DNA of 64,000 bases from Bacteroidota bacterium (GCA_947477885.1 CANJUD010000007.1:62001-126000), one strand, 5' to 3'. Shown: positions 33,622 to 42,914, counted from the stretch's first letter. Translations and numbers: made by a program. The notes: generated from the sequence alone by a model not told the origin.

Positions 33622-35454
33622 ATGGCTGATGTGATAAAACTTTTACCTGAGCATGTAGCAAATCAAATTGCGGCAGGAGAAGTAATACAACGCCCAGCAT
33701 CAGTAGTGAAAGAATTGCTTGAGAACGCAGTAGATGCAGGTAGCAAAAGTATTATATTACATATTAAAGATGGTGGCCGCACTCTGATACAAGTAATTGA
33801 TGATGGTGCAGGCATGAGCGAAACTGATGCCCGCATGAGTTGGGAACGCCACGCCACTTCCAAAATTGCATCGGCTGATGATTTATTTAAATTAAATACA
33901 AAAGGTTTTAGAGGCGAGGCACTCGCATCCATTGCTGCGATCGCCCATACAGAAATGCGCACCCGCAGGCATACCGATGAAGTCGCTACGCAGATTATGA
34001 TAGAAGGCTCAGAAGTAAAATCTGTTGAGGCGGTTAATGCGAATGCGGGAACCTGTATTACAGTAAAAAACTTATTTTATAATGTTCCTGCTCGTCGTCA
34101 ATTTCTTAAATCAAACCCTGTAGAAACAAAATATATAATAGATGAATTTTTGCGTGTGGCACTTCCACATCCTGATATAGCTTTTGAGTTTTATAATAAT
34201 GGGAACGATATTTTCAAATTGAAAAGTGGCTCGATGGAGCAACGTATTTTGGAAATATTTGCCGATAAAAAACAAGACGAAATATTATATGTTGAAGAAA
34301 CTACAAGTGTTGCTTCTATCAAGGGTTTTGTGGGCGTCCCGCAGATTGCAAAGAAAACTAGAGGCGAACAATATCTGTTTGTAAACAACCGTTTTTTTCG
34401 GGATGGATATTTGAACCATGCCATATCATCAGCATATAAAGAATTGATCCCAAAAGATGTGTTTCCTTTTTATATATTCTTTTTTTCTGTGCGACCAGAA
34501 AGTATAGACGTGAATGTGCATCCACAAAAAACAGAAATAAAATTTGAAGACGAACGTATTATATATCAATTTCTGCACGCTGTTGCACGCAAAGCCTTAG
34601 GCGATCATATACAAGTGCCCGAAGCCGATTTTAATATGGCCGCCTTCACCGTAAAGCCCGGTGTGTATGCCACACAGCCCAGGATAGATTTAAATACGGG
34701 CTTCAATCCTTTTGTGGGAAGTGGTAGCGGACAAACTCAAGCACGCAAAGCAAACTCCGATTGGAAAAAAATATTTGACGGTGATGTTAAGGGAAGTTTT
34801 AGTGAAAGATATGAAGCCGAGCAAACAAATTTAAAAGCTGAATTTGTAGGAGATATAAAACACGATACCCGCATTAAAAAAGAATCTCCGAGTATTGATA
34901 GTATTTGGCAGGTGAACAAAAAATATATAATGGCACAAACGGGTGAAGAGTTATATATCATAGATCAAGAAAAAGCACATGAAAGAATATTATATGAAAA
35001 ATATCTGCGTTCCATCAATGGGCAACAAATAGCTACCCAAGAGCGATTGTTCCCCCAGTTGGTCGATTTGCAACCCACAGATTTTGTAATCGTTCATGAC
35101 CTTCTTCCGCATTTGGCATTGATGGGTTTCGATTTGGCAGTGTTTGGTAAAAATTCTTTGATTATTAATGGGGTACCAGCAGGTATTAAAAACGCCAACG
35201 AAAAACTTTTGATAGAAGGCATGGTCGATGATTTTAAACAAACACAAACACAAGCCAAAGGCGATCGGTTTGATATATTGGCTCGTTCCATAGCCCGCAA
35301 AACAGGCGTGAAACAAGGTGATGAACTTTCGCAAACAGAGATAACAAACTTGTTTGAAGAGTTATTCCAATGCGAAAATCCCTATTTTGATATCTCGGGA
35401 AAACGCACTTTAAAAATACTCTCATCTTCCGATTTGGAAAAACTTTTTATATAA
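33622..35454 (+). CDS. mutL: DNA mismatch repair protein MutL
   Basis: GHKL ATPase that links MutS mismatch recognition to strand incision. The 610-residue protein has LLPEHVANQIAAGEVI at its N-terminus, ELLENAVDAGSKSI (usually NSIDAGA-like) near 31, DDGAGM near 60, TKGFRGEALASIAA near 93, and a C-terminal dimerisation domain. The endonuclease-type motif reads DQEKAHERILYE near 447, with Glu and Lys where endonuclease MutLs have His and Ala of DQHA, so nicking activity is uncertain. It is preceded by a -7 box only four bases from the ATG, and rnc follows 68 bp downstream on the same strand. Confidence 0.95.
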   Translation: MADVIKLLPEHVANQIAAGEVIQRPASVVKELLENAVDAGSKSIILHIKDGGRTLIQVIDDGAGMSETDARMSWERHATSKIASADDLFKLNTKGFRGEALASIAAIAHTEMRTRRHTDEVATQIMIEGSEVKSVEAVNANAGTCITVKNLFYNVPARRQFLKSNPVETKYIIDEFLRVALPHPDIAFEFYNNGNDIFKLKSGSMEQRILEIFADKKQDEILYVEETTSVASIKGFVGVPQIAKKTRGEQYLFVNNRFFRDGYLNHAISSAYKELIPKDVFPFYIFFFSVRPESIDVNVHPQKTEIKFEDERIIYQFLHAVARKALGDHIQVPEADFNMAAFTVKPGVYATQPRIDLNTGFNPFVGSGSGQTQARKANSDWKKIFDGDVKGSFSERYEAEQTNLKAEFVGDIKHDTRIKKESPSIDSIWQVNKKYIMAQTGEELYIIDQEKAHERILYEKYLRSINGQQIATQERLFPQLVDLQPTDFVIVHDLLPHLALMGFDLAVFGKNSLIINGVPAGIKNANEKLLIEGMVDDFKQTQTQAKGDRFDILARSIARKTGVKQGDELSQTEITNLFEELFQCENPYFDISGKRTLKILSSSDLEKLFI

Positions 35455-35522
35455 TATCGTAATCAGTTGGCATATTCACAATATATTCGCAGCAATAATT
35501 ACGAGCTATGCATATATAATTT

Positions 35523-36251
35523 GTGAAGAATTCAGAAAACATATTTCCCCCAGATAGGGAATTGAAACGACAGTTGAAATCTATTTTGGGTCTATCACCC
35601 AGCAATATCAACTTATATAAACAAGCTCTCAAGCATAGCACCGTGGCTGATGATTTGAAACACAACGGCCATAAAAATAGCAACGAACGATTAGAGTTCT
35701 TGGGCGATGCGATATTAAATAGCGTGGTTGCTGAAATGGTTTTTCTTAAATACCCTTACCGTTACGAAGGTTTCCTAACCCAGATGCGTTCTAAAATTGT
35801 AAGCCGTGAAAGTTTGAATAAGCTAGCACGCAAAATTGGTTTGGACCAATTGGTGATGCTCGAGAAAAGAAATTTTAGTGGTGGTGTGCATGGTCTGGAA
35901 ACTGCCTATGGCAATGCCATGGAAGCCATCATCGGTGCGGTATATCTAGACAAAGGATTTAAGAAAACACAGAAGTTTATTATACAATATCTCATCAAAA
36001 ACCACATGGATATTGACAACCTCGAGCAAACCGAAAACAACTATAAAAGCAAATTGCTCGAATGGGCCCAACGCACCAATAAGGAAGTTAAGTTTGAAGA
36101 AGGCCCCGTGGTAAAAAACGGCAACCACAAACTACGCCACGCCTTTGTGTGGGTAGATGGCAAGCAAATGGGCGAAGGCAAAGACCACGTGAAAAAGAAA
36201 GCCGAGCAAGTAGCTGCTCAGATGGCTTGGGAAGCTTTGGGGATGAAGTGA
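35523..36251 (+). CDS. rnc: Ribonuclease III
   Basis: Double-strand-specific endoribonuclease for rRNA and mRNA processing, 242 residues. The RNase III signature NERLEFLGDAILNSVVAE lies near 58, with the second metal-site region AMEAIIGAVYLDKGF near 130. A double-stranded RNA-binding domain occupies about 168-240 (YKSKLLEWAQ to KKKAEQVAAQMAW). The start is GTG at 35523, which directly overlaps a TAATTTG promoter-like word; a start codon further in would cut into the protein before the catalytic domain but cannot be excluded. Confidence 0.96.
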   Translation: MKNSENIFPPDRELKRQLKSILGLSPSNINLYKQALKHSTVADDLKHNGHKNSNERLEFLGDAILNSVVAEMVFLKYPYRYEGFLTQMRSKIVSRESLNKLARKIGLDQLVMLEKRNFSGGVHGLETAYGNAMEAIIGAVYLDKGFKKTQKFIIQYLIKNHMDIDNLEQTENNYKSKLLEWAQRTNKEVKFEEGPVVKNGNHKLRHAFVWVDGKQMGEGKDHVKKKAEQVAAQMAWEALGMK

Positions 36252-36254
36252 TAT

Positions 36255-36470
36255 TTACTTCATAAGACCATCAATCGAAAGGTCTTCATCAATTTGTGGC
36301 CAATGAATACCATAGCCTGATGCAGAAATTTTATAGTCGTTTCTCATTTCACTAGAAGCCTTTCTAATTTTGGGAGAAACGTCTGATAATTTAATTTTAT
36401 ACAAATTTCCATCCACCTTTAATATCATAAAATTCTTATCGAACTGGATACTATTTATTGTATGTAACAT
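36255..36470 (-). CDS. DUF2442-type protein, 71 residues
   Basis: A small protein (from MLHTINSIQFDKNFMILKV) with the DUF2442 outline: an N-terminal beta hairpin with a GNLYKIKLSDVSP strand, then a short helix (IRKASSEMRNDYKIS) and SGYGIHWPQIDEDLSI, the most conserved part of the family. Such genes usually sit directly behind a DUF4160 gene, as here, 10 bp apart. The pair is often suspected to be a toxin-antitoxin module. ATG at 36470 is chosen over 36515 because the longer form would overlap the upstream gene. Convergent with rnc. Confidence 0.8.
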   Translation of the reverse strand: MLHTINSIQFDKNFMILKVDGNLYKIKLSDVSPKIRKASSEMRNDYKISASGYGIHWPQIDEDLSIDGLMK

Positions 36471-36480
36471 GGTCGTAATT

Positions 36481-36702
36481 TTATTTTTTGAAATGTTTTT
36501 TCCACTCTGCAACAATGTAGTCGAAGTGCTGGTATATTATTCGTTTTATTTCTCTGCGAGCTGAGGGAGTTAAGCCATGGGCAAATACTTCTTCAATCTC
36601 AAACTCTTTTTCTACAAGCCAATACTTGCATTCCATGTCTCCCTTTTCAACATGAATATGCACAGGTTCGTTCCCTTCATTTGAATAGAAAAAAGCCGCC
36701 AA
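36481..36702 (-). CDS. DUF4160-type protein, probable frameshift near its N-terminus
   Basis: A short protein with the DUF4160 hallmark FFYSNEGNEPVHIHVEKGD followed by a helical tail ending in IVAEWKKHFKK. The open frame begins only at TTG 36702. The expected family N-terminus (MPTILLIAGWR, from ATG at 36728) is present in another frame and meets this one at a run of six T near 36688-36693; one more T would join them. So either the gene is broken, the homopolymer is misread, or a shorter product from TTG is made. It pairs with the DUF2442 gene downstream. Confidence 0.7.
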   Translation of the reverse strand: MAAFFYSNEGNEPVHIHVEKGDMECKYWLVEKEFEIEEVFAHGLTPSARREIKRIIYQHFDYIVAEWKKHFKK

Positions 36703-36776
36703 CCTGCTATTAATAATATTGTAGGCATATTTTCATTTGTGCAAATATATAAAAAAAAGGTTTAAAAAAAAGTAGT

Positions 36777-39674
36777 TTACACCAACTTCCGCTTCACTTC
36801 CACTTCTTCGTATCCCTCTATCACGTCGCCTATTTCAATCGCATCAAATTTATTGATACTGATACCGCAATCATAACCTGTAAGCACTTCCTTCACGTCA
36901 TCTTTAAAGCGTTTCAATGACGAGATATCGCCGGTGTGCATTACCACCCCATCGCGTATCACACGTATTTTGGTATTGCGGGTTACCTTACCTTCAGTTA
37001 CCATACAACCTGCAATAGTTCCAGCTTTTGGTACTTTAAAGATATCACGCACTTCTACATTGCACGTAATTTTTTCTTCCAAGGTAGGAGCAAGCATACC
37101 CTCCATGGCCGCTTTCACCTCTTCAATAGCATTATATATAATAGAGTATAAACGGATATCAATATCCTCGGCCTCGGCAAGTTTGCGGGCTTGTATAGAT
37201 GGTCTCACATTGAAACCTATAATAATAGCGTCGGAGGCTGAAGCCAACATCACATCGGTTTCCGAAATCTGACCCACCGCTTTGTGCATCACGTTCACTT
37301 GTATCTCGGTAGATGATATTTTTAATAATGAGTCACTTAATGCTTCTACCGATCCATCCACATCACCTTTTACAATCAGGTTCAATTCTTTAAAGTTACC
37401 AATTGCCAAACGACGACCTATCTCATCGAGTGTTATATGTTTATGGGTACGAAGTCCTTGCTCACGCATTAACTGCGAACGCTTATTTGCTATATCTTTC
37501 GACTCTGCTTCAGAAGCTGCAACGATGAATCTATCGCCCGCTTGCGGAGCTCCTTGAAAACCTAAAATAGATACAGGAGTTGATGGGCCCGCACTCATAA
37601 TTTTTTGGTTACGTTCGTTGAACATGGCTTTTACTTTACCAGCATGTATTCCTGCTAGAATAGGATCACCAACTCGCAGTGTGCCTGCTTGTATCATAGT
37701 GGTAGCAATAATTCCGCGGCCTTTATCGAGAGATGCTTCTATAATAGAACCCACAGCACGTTTATTGGGATTGGCTTTTAAGTCGAGCATTTCAGCTTCA
37801 ATCAGCACTTTCTCCAAAAGTTGTTCTATACCCATTCCTTTTTTGGCCGAGATTTCCTGCGATTGGAATTTACCACCCCATTCTTCCACCAAAATATTCA
37901 TCGCTGAAAGTTGTTCCCTAATACGGTCGGGGTTTGCCCCATCTTTATCTACTTTATTTAATGCAAACACAATAGGAACTCCTGCAGCTTGCGAGTGGCT
38001 GATTGCTTCTTTTGTTTGAGGCATCACACTATCATCGGCAGCAATTACTATAATAACAATATCCGTCATTTTAGCCCCACGTGCACGCATAGCAGTAAAG
38101 GCTTCGTGACCGGGAGTATCGAGGAAGGTAATTTGTTTTCCATTTTGAAGGGTTACCTCGTAAGCTCCTATATGCTGGGTAATTCCTCCAGCCTCACCTG
38201 CCACAACAGTAGAACTTCTGATATAATCAAGCAAAGATGTTTTACCGTGATCCACGTGTCCCATCACCGTAACGATAGGGGGGCGAGGCATTAAATCCGC
38301 TGGATCATCTTCTTCCTCTTTTACTTCTTCTTGTATTTCAGCACTTACAAATTCAACCGTATATCCAAATTCATCGGCAACTATACTAATTGTTTCTGCA
38401 TCAAGTCGTTGGTTAATAGATACCATCATACCCAATGTAAAACATGCTTGAATAATTTGTGTAACTTGAACGCTCATCATCTTAGCAAGCTCGTTGGCTG
38501 AAAGAAACTCGGTTACTTTCAATACCATGCTTTGCAATTCCTGCTCAACCCTGTCTTCTTCGCGTCTGTCGGCCATATTGCTACGTTTTTGTTTGCGTAG
38601 TTTCGACCGCACATCACCCAAATTGGGTTTTCTGCTGCCTGGGTTAATACGAGCTAATGTAGCTTTTAATTTATCTTGTACTTCTTTAGCGGAAATCTCT
38701 TTCTTATCATTATTCCAAGCAGGGCGGTCTCCAGGTTTTGCACCAGGGGCAGCCGTGCCAAATTGCTGAATAGAAACCTTTTCTCCACCAATACGTTTGC
38801 GTTTGCGTTTTTTCTTTTCTTCATTGCTGGCGGCAGTTGCAGATGCATCAGGTTTCTTTTTAGGCTCGGGTACCTTTTCAACTGGCAGTTCTATCTTGCC
38901 CATCAATTTAATTCCACCTAAGGTTTGGTATTGTGTTGTCATTACCTTTTTCTCTATTTCAGGATCAGCATCGGGAGGTGTTTCTTTTGCTTCAGTTTTA
39001 ACGATTTTTTTGATCTCCACTGGAGGAGTTGTTTCAGCTGTTACTTCTTCTACTTTTTTCTTTTTCGATTTGGGTTTTTCTTCCTCTTTAACTTCGGCAA
39101 CCACTGGCTTTGCAGGTTCTACTTTTTTCTTTTTTGGAGTTCTATCAGCACGGATAGGGTCTTCACGAACCTTATTTAAATCGATTTTGTCCATGAGCTT
39201 AATGCCCAATTTTGTTTTCGTAGCTTTCTCTTCCGATTTTTTTTGCTCTTCTATAGGTGCAGCAGCTGCTTCACTTTCAATTACTTCAGGGGTAACTTCT
39301 TTAGTTGTTTCTATTTTTGCAGCGGCCTTTTTATTTATCACTTTTTGCTCTTCTTCGCGACTTAACAAATCAGCATTTTTAATGAGCACTTGTCTTTCTT
39401 CCTCCTCCAATATATTGGGGCGATTTTTTGGTGCAAGTTCAGATGCAAGAATTTGGCTATTGCGTGGCTTGTCCACTTTCATTTGCTGTGCCTCAGCTTT
39501 TACCTGAGCCTCAGAAGCAAATTCAGCCATCACCAATTGGTTCTGTTCTTCAGTAAGTTTTGCAGTGGGCTTAGGGTCTATAATATGACCCTTTGTTTTC
39601 AAAAACTCGACAATAGTATCCTTGCCGACATTGATTTCCTTAGCAACTTTTAATAATGTGTATATTCCACTCAT
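36777..39674 (-). CDS. infB: Translation initiation factor IF-2
   Basis: GTPase that places initiator tRNA on the 30S subunit, 965 residues. An N-terminal IF2-N helix-turn domain ([19 protein letters not shown]) is followed by a long Lys/Glu/Ala/Pro-rich low-complexity linker (about 80-370), then a second IF2-N region. The G domain starts near 465 with G1 [15 protein letters not shown]3 DTPGHEAF and G4 NKVD, followed by the domain II-IV segments. It is last in rimP-nusA-infB, with a 223-bp gap after nusA in which I see no gene. Confidence 0.97.
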   Translation of the reverse strand: MSGIYTLLKVAKEINVGKDTIVEFLKTKGHIIDPKPTAKLTEEQNQLVMAEFASEAQVKAEAQQMKVDKPRNSQILASELAPKNRPNILEEEERQVLIKNADLLSREEEQKVINKKAAAKIETTKEVTPEVIESEAAAAPIEEQKKSEEKATKTKLGIKLMDKIDLNKVREDPIRADRTPKKKKVEPAKPVVAEVKEEEKPKSKKKKVEEVTAETTPPVEIKKIVKTEAKETPPDADPEIEKKVMTTQYQTLGGIKLMGKIELPVEKVPEPKKKPDASATAASNEEKKKRKRKRIGGEKVSIQQFGTAAPGAKPGDRPAWNNDKKEISAKEVQDKLKATLARINPGSRKPNLGDVRSKLRKQKRSNMADRREEDRVEQELQSMVLKVTEFLSANELAKMMSVQVTQIIQACFTLGMMVSINQRLDAETISIVADEFGYTVEFVSAEIQEEVKEEEDDPADLMPRPPIVTVMGHVDHGKTSLLDYIRSSTVVAGEAGGITQHIGAYEVTLQNGKQITFLDTPGHEAFTAMRARGAKMTDIVIIVIAADDSVMPQTKEAISHSQAAGVPIVFALNKVDKDGANPDRIREQLSAMNILVEEWGGKFQSQEISAKKGMGIEQLLEKVLIEAEMLDLKANPNKRAVGSIIEASLDKGRGIIATTMIQAGTLRVGDPILAGIHAGKVKAMFNERNQKIMSAGPSTPVSILGFQGAPQAGDRFIVAASEAESKDIANKRSQLMREQGLRTHKHITLDEIGRRLAIGNFKELNLIVKGDVDGSVEALSDSLLKISSTEIQVNVMHKAVGQISETDVMLASASDAIIIGFNVRPSIQARKLAEAEDIDIRLYSIIYNAIEEVKAAMEGMLAPTLEEKITCNVEVRDIFKVPKAGTIAGCMVTEGKVTRNTKIRVIRDGVVMHTGDISSLKRFKDDVKEVLTGYDCGISINKFDAIEIGDVIEGYEEVEVKRKLV

Positions 39675-39897
39675 GGGTTTCGTTTTATTGTTTTTTTATT
39701 TTACCGTTTCAATTTCATTGTAGGTTTTACTTTTCAATTCTCGTGAATTGCAGTTTTACCTTACAACGGAATATGTTGCCTATCAAACCAGAGCTTGCAG
39801 CGTAACCGTATTGTAAAAACAATATGTAATTAACCCTATCAGCTCATGTTATACAAACAAAAATATCGCGTTCATCTTTTCATTCAGTTTTCATTCC

Positions 39898-41145
39898 TTA
39901 GTCTTCAAACTCCGCTTGTAGTATCTTTTTCACTTCTACTACTGTTTCTTCCTCTAGTTCTGTGCGTCTAACCAAATCCTCATCTGAAACTGCAAGAACC
40001 GATTTGGCAGAGTCAAGTCCGATGTTTTTCAACTCGTCTATAATCCAGCTATCTATCTCATCTGCAAATTCATCCAAATCTACATCTATTCCTTGTTCTT
40101 CTTCAGTTTCGCGGTATACATCTATTTCAAATCCTACTAATTTTCCTCCCAATTTAATATTATGGCCTCCTTTACCAATAGCTAAACTTACTTGGTCAGG
40201 CTTCAAATATACAGCAATCCTTTTTTCAGTTTGATCCACTTTTATATCCGAAATTTTTGCGGGACTCAAAGCACGTGATACATATAATGGCAAGTTGGTA
40301 GTATAGTTTATCACATCTATATTTTCATTCCTAAGTTCACGCACGATACCATGAATCCTGCTACCTTTCATACCTACACAGGCACCTACGGGGTCGATAC
40401 GGTCATCATAGCTTTCTACGGCAACTTTGGCCCGTTCGCCTGGTTCACGCACAATATTTTTGATGGTAATTAAGCCATCCAAAATCTCTGGAACTTCAAG
40501 TTCAAATAATCTTTCCAAGAATACTGGTGCGGTACGACTCAAAATAATTTTTGGGCTACCATTCACCATTTCTACTTTATATATAACTGCTTTTACAGTA
40601 TCACCTTTTTTATAAAAGTCGGCAGGTATCATTTCACGTTTGGGCAAAATTAATTCGTTGCCATCTTCGTCGAGTACCATCAACTCATTTTTCCATATCT
40701 GATAAACTTCGCCATTGCTAAGCAATTCACCAGCACGGTCTTTGTATTTTTTATAAAGCTCATCTTTTTCAAGCTCCATAATACGGCTCATCAAAGTTTG
40801 ACGAGCAGTAAGTACAGCCCTGCGACCAAATACCTCTAGGAAGTTCATTTCCTCAATACAGTCGTCACCCACATTAAGGTCAGCATCTACTTTGTGAGCA
40901 TCTGCCAACTCTATCTCTAAAGCTGTTGAGTAACAATCATCATCATCAACCACGGTGCGGGTGCGATATATTTCTAAGTCGCCGCTTTGGTCGTTAATAA
41001 TGATGTCAAAATTTTCGTCTGTACCGAAACGCTTCTTAATCATTTGCCTGAATACGTCTTCAAGAACCCTGATCATTGTGGCCCGGTCAATGTTTTTTAG
41101 GTCTTTAAACTCGGCGAACGAGTCGACCAATCCTACACTGTGCAT
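39898..41145 (-). CDS. nusA: Transcription termination/antitermination protein NusA
   Basis: RNA polymerase-associated factor, 415 residues. The N-terminal polymerase-binding domain (about 1-130), S1 domain (about 135-200, GDTVKAVIYKVEMVNGSPKI) and two KH domains follow in order: GERAKVAVESYD, DPVGACVGMKGSRIHGIV near 255 and LAIGKGGHNIKLGGKL near 325. The C-terminal acidic repeats of enterobacterial NusA are absent; the protein ends after one helix-hairpin-helix-like segment, the common short form of Bacteroidota. Middle gene of the rimP operon; a palindromic repeat separates it from rimP. Confidence 0.96.
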   Translation of the reverse strand: MHSVGLVDSFAEFKDLKNIDRATMIRVLEDVFRQMIKKRFGTDENFDIIINDQSGDLEIYRTRTVVDDDDCYSTALEIELADAHKVDADLNVGDDCIEEMNFLEVFGRRAVLTARQTLMSRIMELEKDELYKKYKDRAGELLSNGEVYQIWKNELMVLDEDGNELILPKREMIPADFYKKGDTVKAVIYKVEMVNGSPKIILSRTAPVFLERLFELEVPEILDGLITIKNIVREPGERAKVAVESYDDRIDPVGACVGMKGSRIHGIVRELRNENIDVINYTTNLPLYVSRALSPAKISDIKVDQTEKRIAVYLKPDQVSLAIGKGGHNIKLGGKLVGFEIDVYRETEEEQGIDVDLDEFADEIDSWIIDELKNIGLDSAKSVLAVSDEDLVRRTELEEETVVEVKKILQAEFED

Positions 41146-41173
41146 GTTATTTAGTAATTAGTTGTTAGTTATT

Positions 41174-41252
41174 AGTAGTCAGTAATCAGTGGTCAGTAAT
41201 CAGTAGCTGACGCCGAATGGCACTGACTACTGGTTACTGACTACTGTTTACT
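41174..41252. repeat. Palindromic repeat, CAGTGGTCAGTAATCAGT family (copy 2)
   Basis: Left arm AGTAGTCAGTAATCAGTGGTCAGTAATCAGT in overlapping units, core AGCTGACGCCGAATGGCACTGA, right arm CTACTGGTTACTGACTACTG. It lies inside the rimP-nusA transcript and touches the rimP stop codon. Copies 1 and 3 are at 13921 and 52677. Confidence 0.75.
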
Positions 41253-41721
41253 AATGAAAACTGACTATGACGTGGCTTTCGGCTATCTGGTCAAAATCAA
41301 TTTCTTGGTCTGGTTTTACTTTTTTATTGCTTAATTTATTTATTTTTCGGTCTTCTAATATGATATTTTTCTCTCCTACCTCTTTTAGCCAACCCTTCAA
41401 TAATTCTCCATCTTTGCGTTTTACTTCTAGCACTCTTCCTTTGTGCTGTATATATTGTCTAGGCATTTTCAACGCTTTGTCTACTCCAGGGCTCGATACT
41501 TCTGTGGTGTACTTGTGCTCTGGGTCCATCTCTTCTAGCTTGTCGTTCAAGTATCTATTTACCAAAGTACACTTGTCAATAGTAATACCCTCATCGGCAT
41601 CGATAAAAACTGCAATCCTTTCATCTTTAAGCCCTTTGCGTACTTCTACCAAAAAAATATCAGTACCATCGGTGGCTTCATTCACCCAGTTTTCTATCAA
41701 TCCCTTAATTTCGTTGCTCAT
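41251..41721 (-). CDS. rimP: Ribosome maturation factor RimP
   Basis: Assembly factor for the 30S subunit, about 156 residues. The N-terminal alpha/beta domain includes FLVEVRKGLKDERIAVFIDADEGITIDKC-type sequence with the conserved acidic turn near 45. It is followed by YTTEVSSPGVDKALKMPRQY, the strongest family signature, near 78, and by an Sm-like C-terminal domain. It is first in rimP-nusA-infB. ATG at 41721 is preferred to TTG at 41727. A terminator-like hairpin lies 17 bp before it. Confidence 0.95.
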   Translation of the reverse strand: MSNEIKGLIENWVNEATDGTDIFLVEVRKGLKDERIAVFIDADEGITIDKCTLVNRYLNDKLEEMDPEHKYTTEVSSPGVDKALKMPRQYIQHKGRVLEVKRKDGELLKGWLKEVGEKNIILEDRKINKLSNKKVKPDQEIDFDQIAESHVIVSFH

Positions 41722-41731
41722 TTTCAAACAA

Positions 41732-41755
41732 ACAAAAAGGGGACTTTAGTCCCCT
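41732..41755 (-). terminator. Terminator-like hairpin in the rimP leader (possible attenuator)
   Basis: On the minus strand a 7-bp perfect stem AGGGGAC/GTCCCCT with loop TAAA is followed at once by TTTTGTTTG and, 17 bases after the stem, by the rimP ATG. The facing aroK gene is divergent, so no upstream gene needs a terminator here. This suggests premature termination control of rimP-nusA-infB. Confidence 0.65.
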
Positions 41756-41848
41756 CTTTATCATTATTTACACGCCACAAAAATAGGTTTATATTTCGAC
41801 TTACAGAAACTTTTTTCAAATGAGCATTAAAAACACACCAGAATTATA

Positions 41849-42388
41849 GTGAACCACCCCCTAATTTTTTTAATTGGAATGCCGGGTTGCGGCAAAACTA
41901 CCTACGCAAAAATGTTTGCTGAAAGCTATCATATTAATTTTATCGACCTCGATGATTATATAGAAAAAGCACATAATAGAAGTATAGCAGAAATATTTGA
42001 GACGCAAAAAGAGGAGAGTTTCAGACTGATTGAACATGATAGTTTAACAAAACTTTGCTCTGATATTGATACTCCAACAATTATTTCATGTGGTGGAGGC
42101 ACACCTTGTTTTTTTGATAATATTGAGGTGATGAATAAAAATGGTCTTACTATATATATAAGGTGCGATATACAATTATTGTTAAAAAATCTCTCAGGCA
42201 CACCTCCCAAACCCCGTCCCCTGTTGGATAAAACGGACAATACAATAATCATAAAAAAATTAGAAAATCTGATTTTCACGCGGAAATTTTACTATAATAA
42301 AGCCCGCTACACCCTTGACAATGTGGATAACTTCGACGATTTGTTGCTACAAATATATAATATAGCAAAAAATGATAAAATTTTATAG
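41849..42388 (+). CDS. aroK: Shikimate kinase
   Basis: Phosphorylates shikimate at position 3 in aromatic amino acid synthesis, 179 residues. The P-loop GMPGCGKTTYAK lies near 8, the shikimate-binding FIDLDDYIEKAHNRSIAEIF near 31 (Asp of DxD), and CGGGTPCFF (GGG motif) near 80. The LID region contains PPKPRPLLD near 113 with the conserved Arg. The start is GTG at 41849. It stands alone, divergent from rimP. Some positions (GCGKTT, NRSIAEIFETQKEESFR) are typical of Bacteroidota AroK. Confidence 0.93.
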   Translation: MNHPLIFLIGMPGCGKTTYAKMFAESYHINFIDLDDYIEKAHNRSIAEIFETQKEESFRLIEHDSLTKLCSDIDTPTIISCGGGTPCFFDNIEVMNKNGLTIYIRCDIQLLLKNLSGTPPKPRPLLDKTDNTIIIKKLENLIFTRKFYYNKARYTLDNVDNFDDLLLQIYNIAKNDKIL

Positions 42389-42470
42389 CTTGACAGACAG
42401 TGCTTTAATATGTAAAATACGCTCAAAACCCTGATTTTGCTGCAATGTGAATAAATTTGACTTGCAAACA

Positions 42471-42500
42471 CTTGTCATATCAACGCTCTGCAATAATTTG
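42471..42500 (+). promoter_or_regulatory. Candidate promoter of the HU gene
   Basis: CTTG at 42471-42474, a 19-base spacer, then TAATTTG at 42494-42500, close to the Bacteroidota TTTG / TAnnTTTG pattern. The HU start is 48 bases downstream, leaving a normal leader. Confidence 0.35.
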
Positions 42501-42547
42501 CAAGCACAAAATTCATTTATTATCTAACTTAAAAAAACAAAAAAATC

Positions 42548-42820
42548 ATGAACAAAGCTGATTTAATCAACAACATCTCTTCAGATGCCAAAGTAACCAA
42601 AGTTCAAGCACAAGCTGCTTTAAACTCATTCTTAGCATCTACCTCTACCGCTTTGAAAAAAGGCGACAAAGTTATCCTTGTAGGATTCGGAACTTTCTCT
42701 GTAGCTCAACGCTCAGCTCGTAAAGGCCGTAACCCACAAACTGGCAAAGAAATTAAAATTGCTGCTAAAAAAGTAGTTAAATTTAAAGCTGGTGCTGAAC
42801 TTTCTAAGAAAGTAAAGTAA
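42548..42820 (+). CDS. hup: HU-family DNA-binding protein
   Basis: Nucleoid protein that bends and packs DNA as a dimer, 90 residues. It starts MNKADLINNISSDAKVTKVQ and has the classic core VGFGTFSVAQRSARKGRNPQTG (in two pieces) near 48-70, with the arm-loop RNPQTGKEIKI, ending AGAELSKKVK. The codon choice is more GC-rich than its neighbours, with CTT/GCT/GTA and few rare words, as expected of a highly expressed gene. A strong terminator follows immediately. Confidence 0.97.
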   Translation: MNKADLINNISSDAKVTKVQAQAALNSFLASTSTALKKGDKVILVGFGTFSVAQRSARKGRNPQTGKEIKIAAKKVVKFKAGAELSKKVK

Positions 42821-42843
42821 TCTTTTTGCGAGGCAAAAAATTT

Positions 42844-42870
42844 AAGCCCACCAATCGGTGGGCTTTTTTT
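42844..42870 (+). terminator. Intrinsic terminator after HU
   Basis: A 9-bp perfect stem (AAGCCCACC/GGTGGGCTT) with loop AATC is followed by a run of T, 23 bases past the stop codon. Confidence 0.93.
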
Positions 42871-42887
42871 ATGCATGATAACTTGGG

Positions 42888-42895
42888 TATCTTTG
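42888..42895 (+). promoter_or_regulatory. Bacteroidota -7 box before sucA
   Basis: TATCTTTG fits TAnnTTTG, 19 bases before the ATG at 42915. With ACTTG about 5 bases upstream the -33 element is unclear. Confidence 0.45.
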
Positions 42896-42914
42896 CAACC
42901 CTAAATATATATAA

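Noticed and set aside
38797-39507. A 236-codon open frame on the plus strand opposite infB
   Set aside because: It is antisense to the Lys/Glu-rich low-complexity linker of IF-2, which creates long Ser/Phe-rich antisense frames. No family features or start context.
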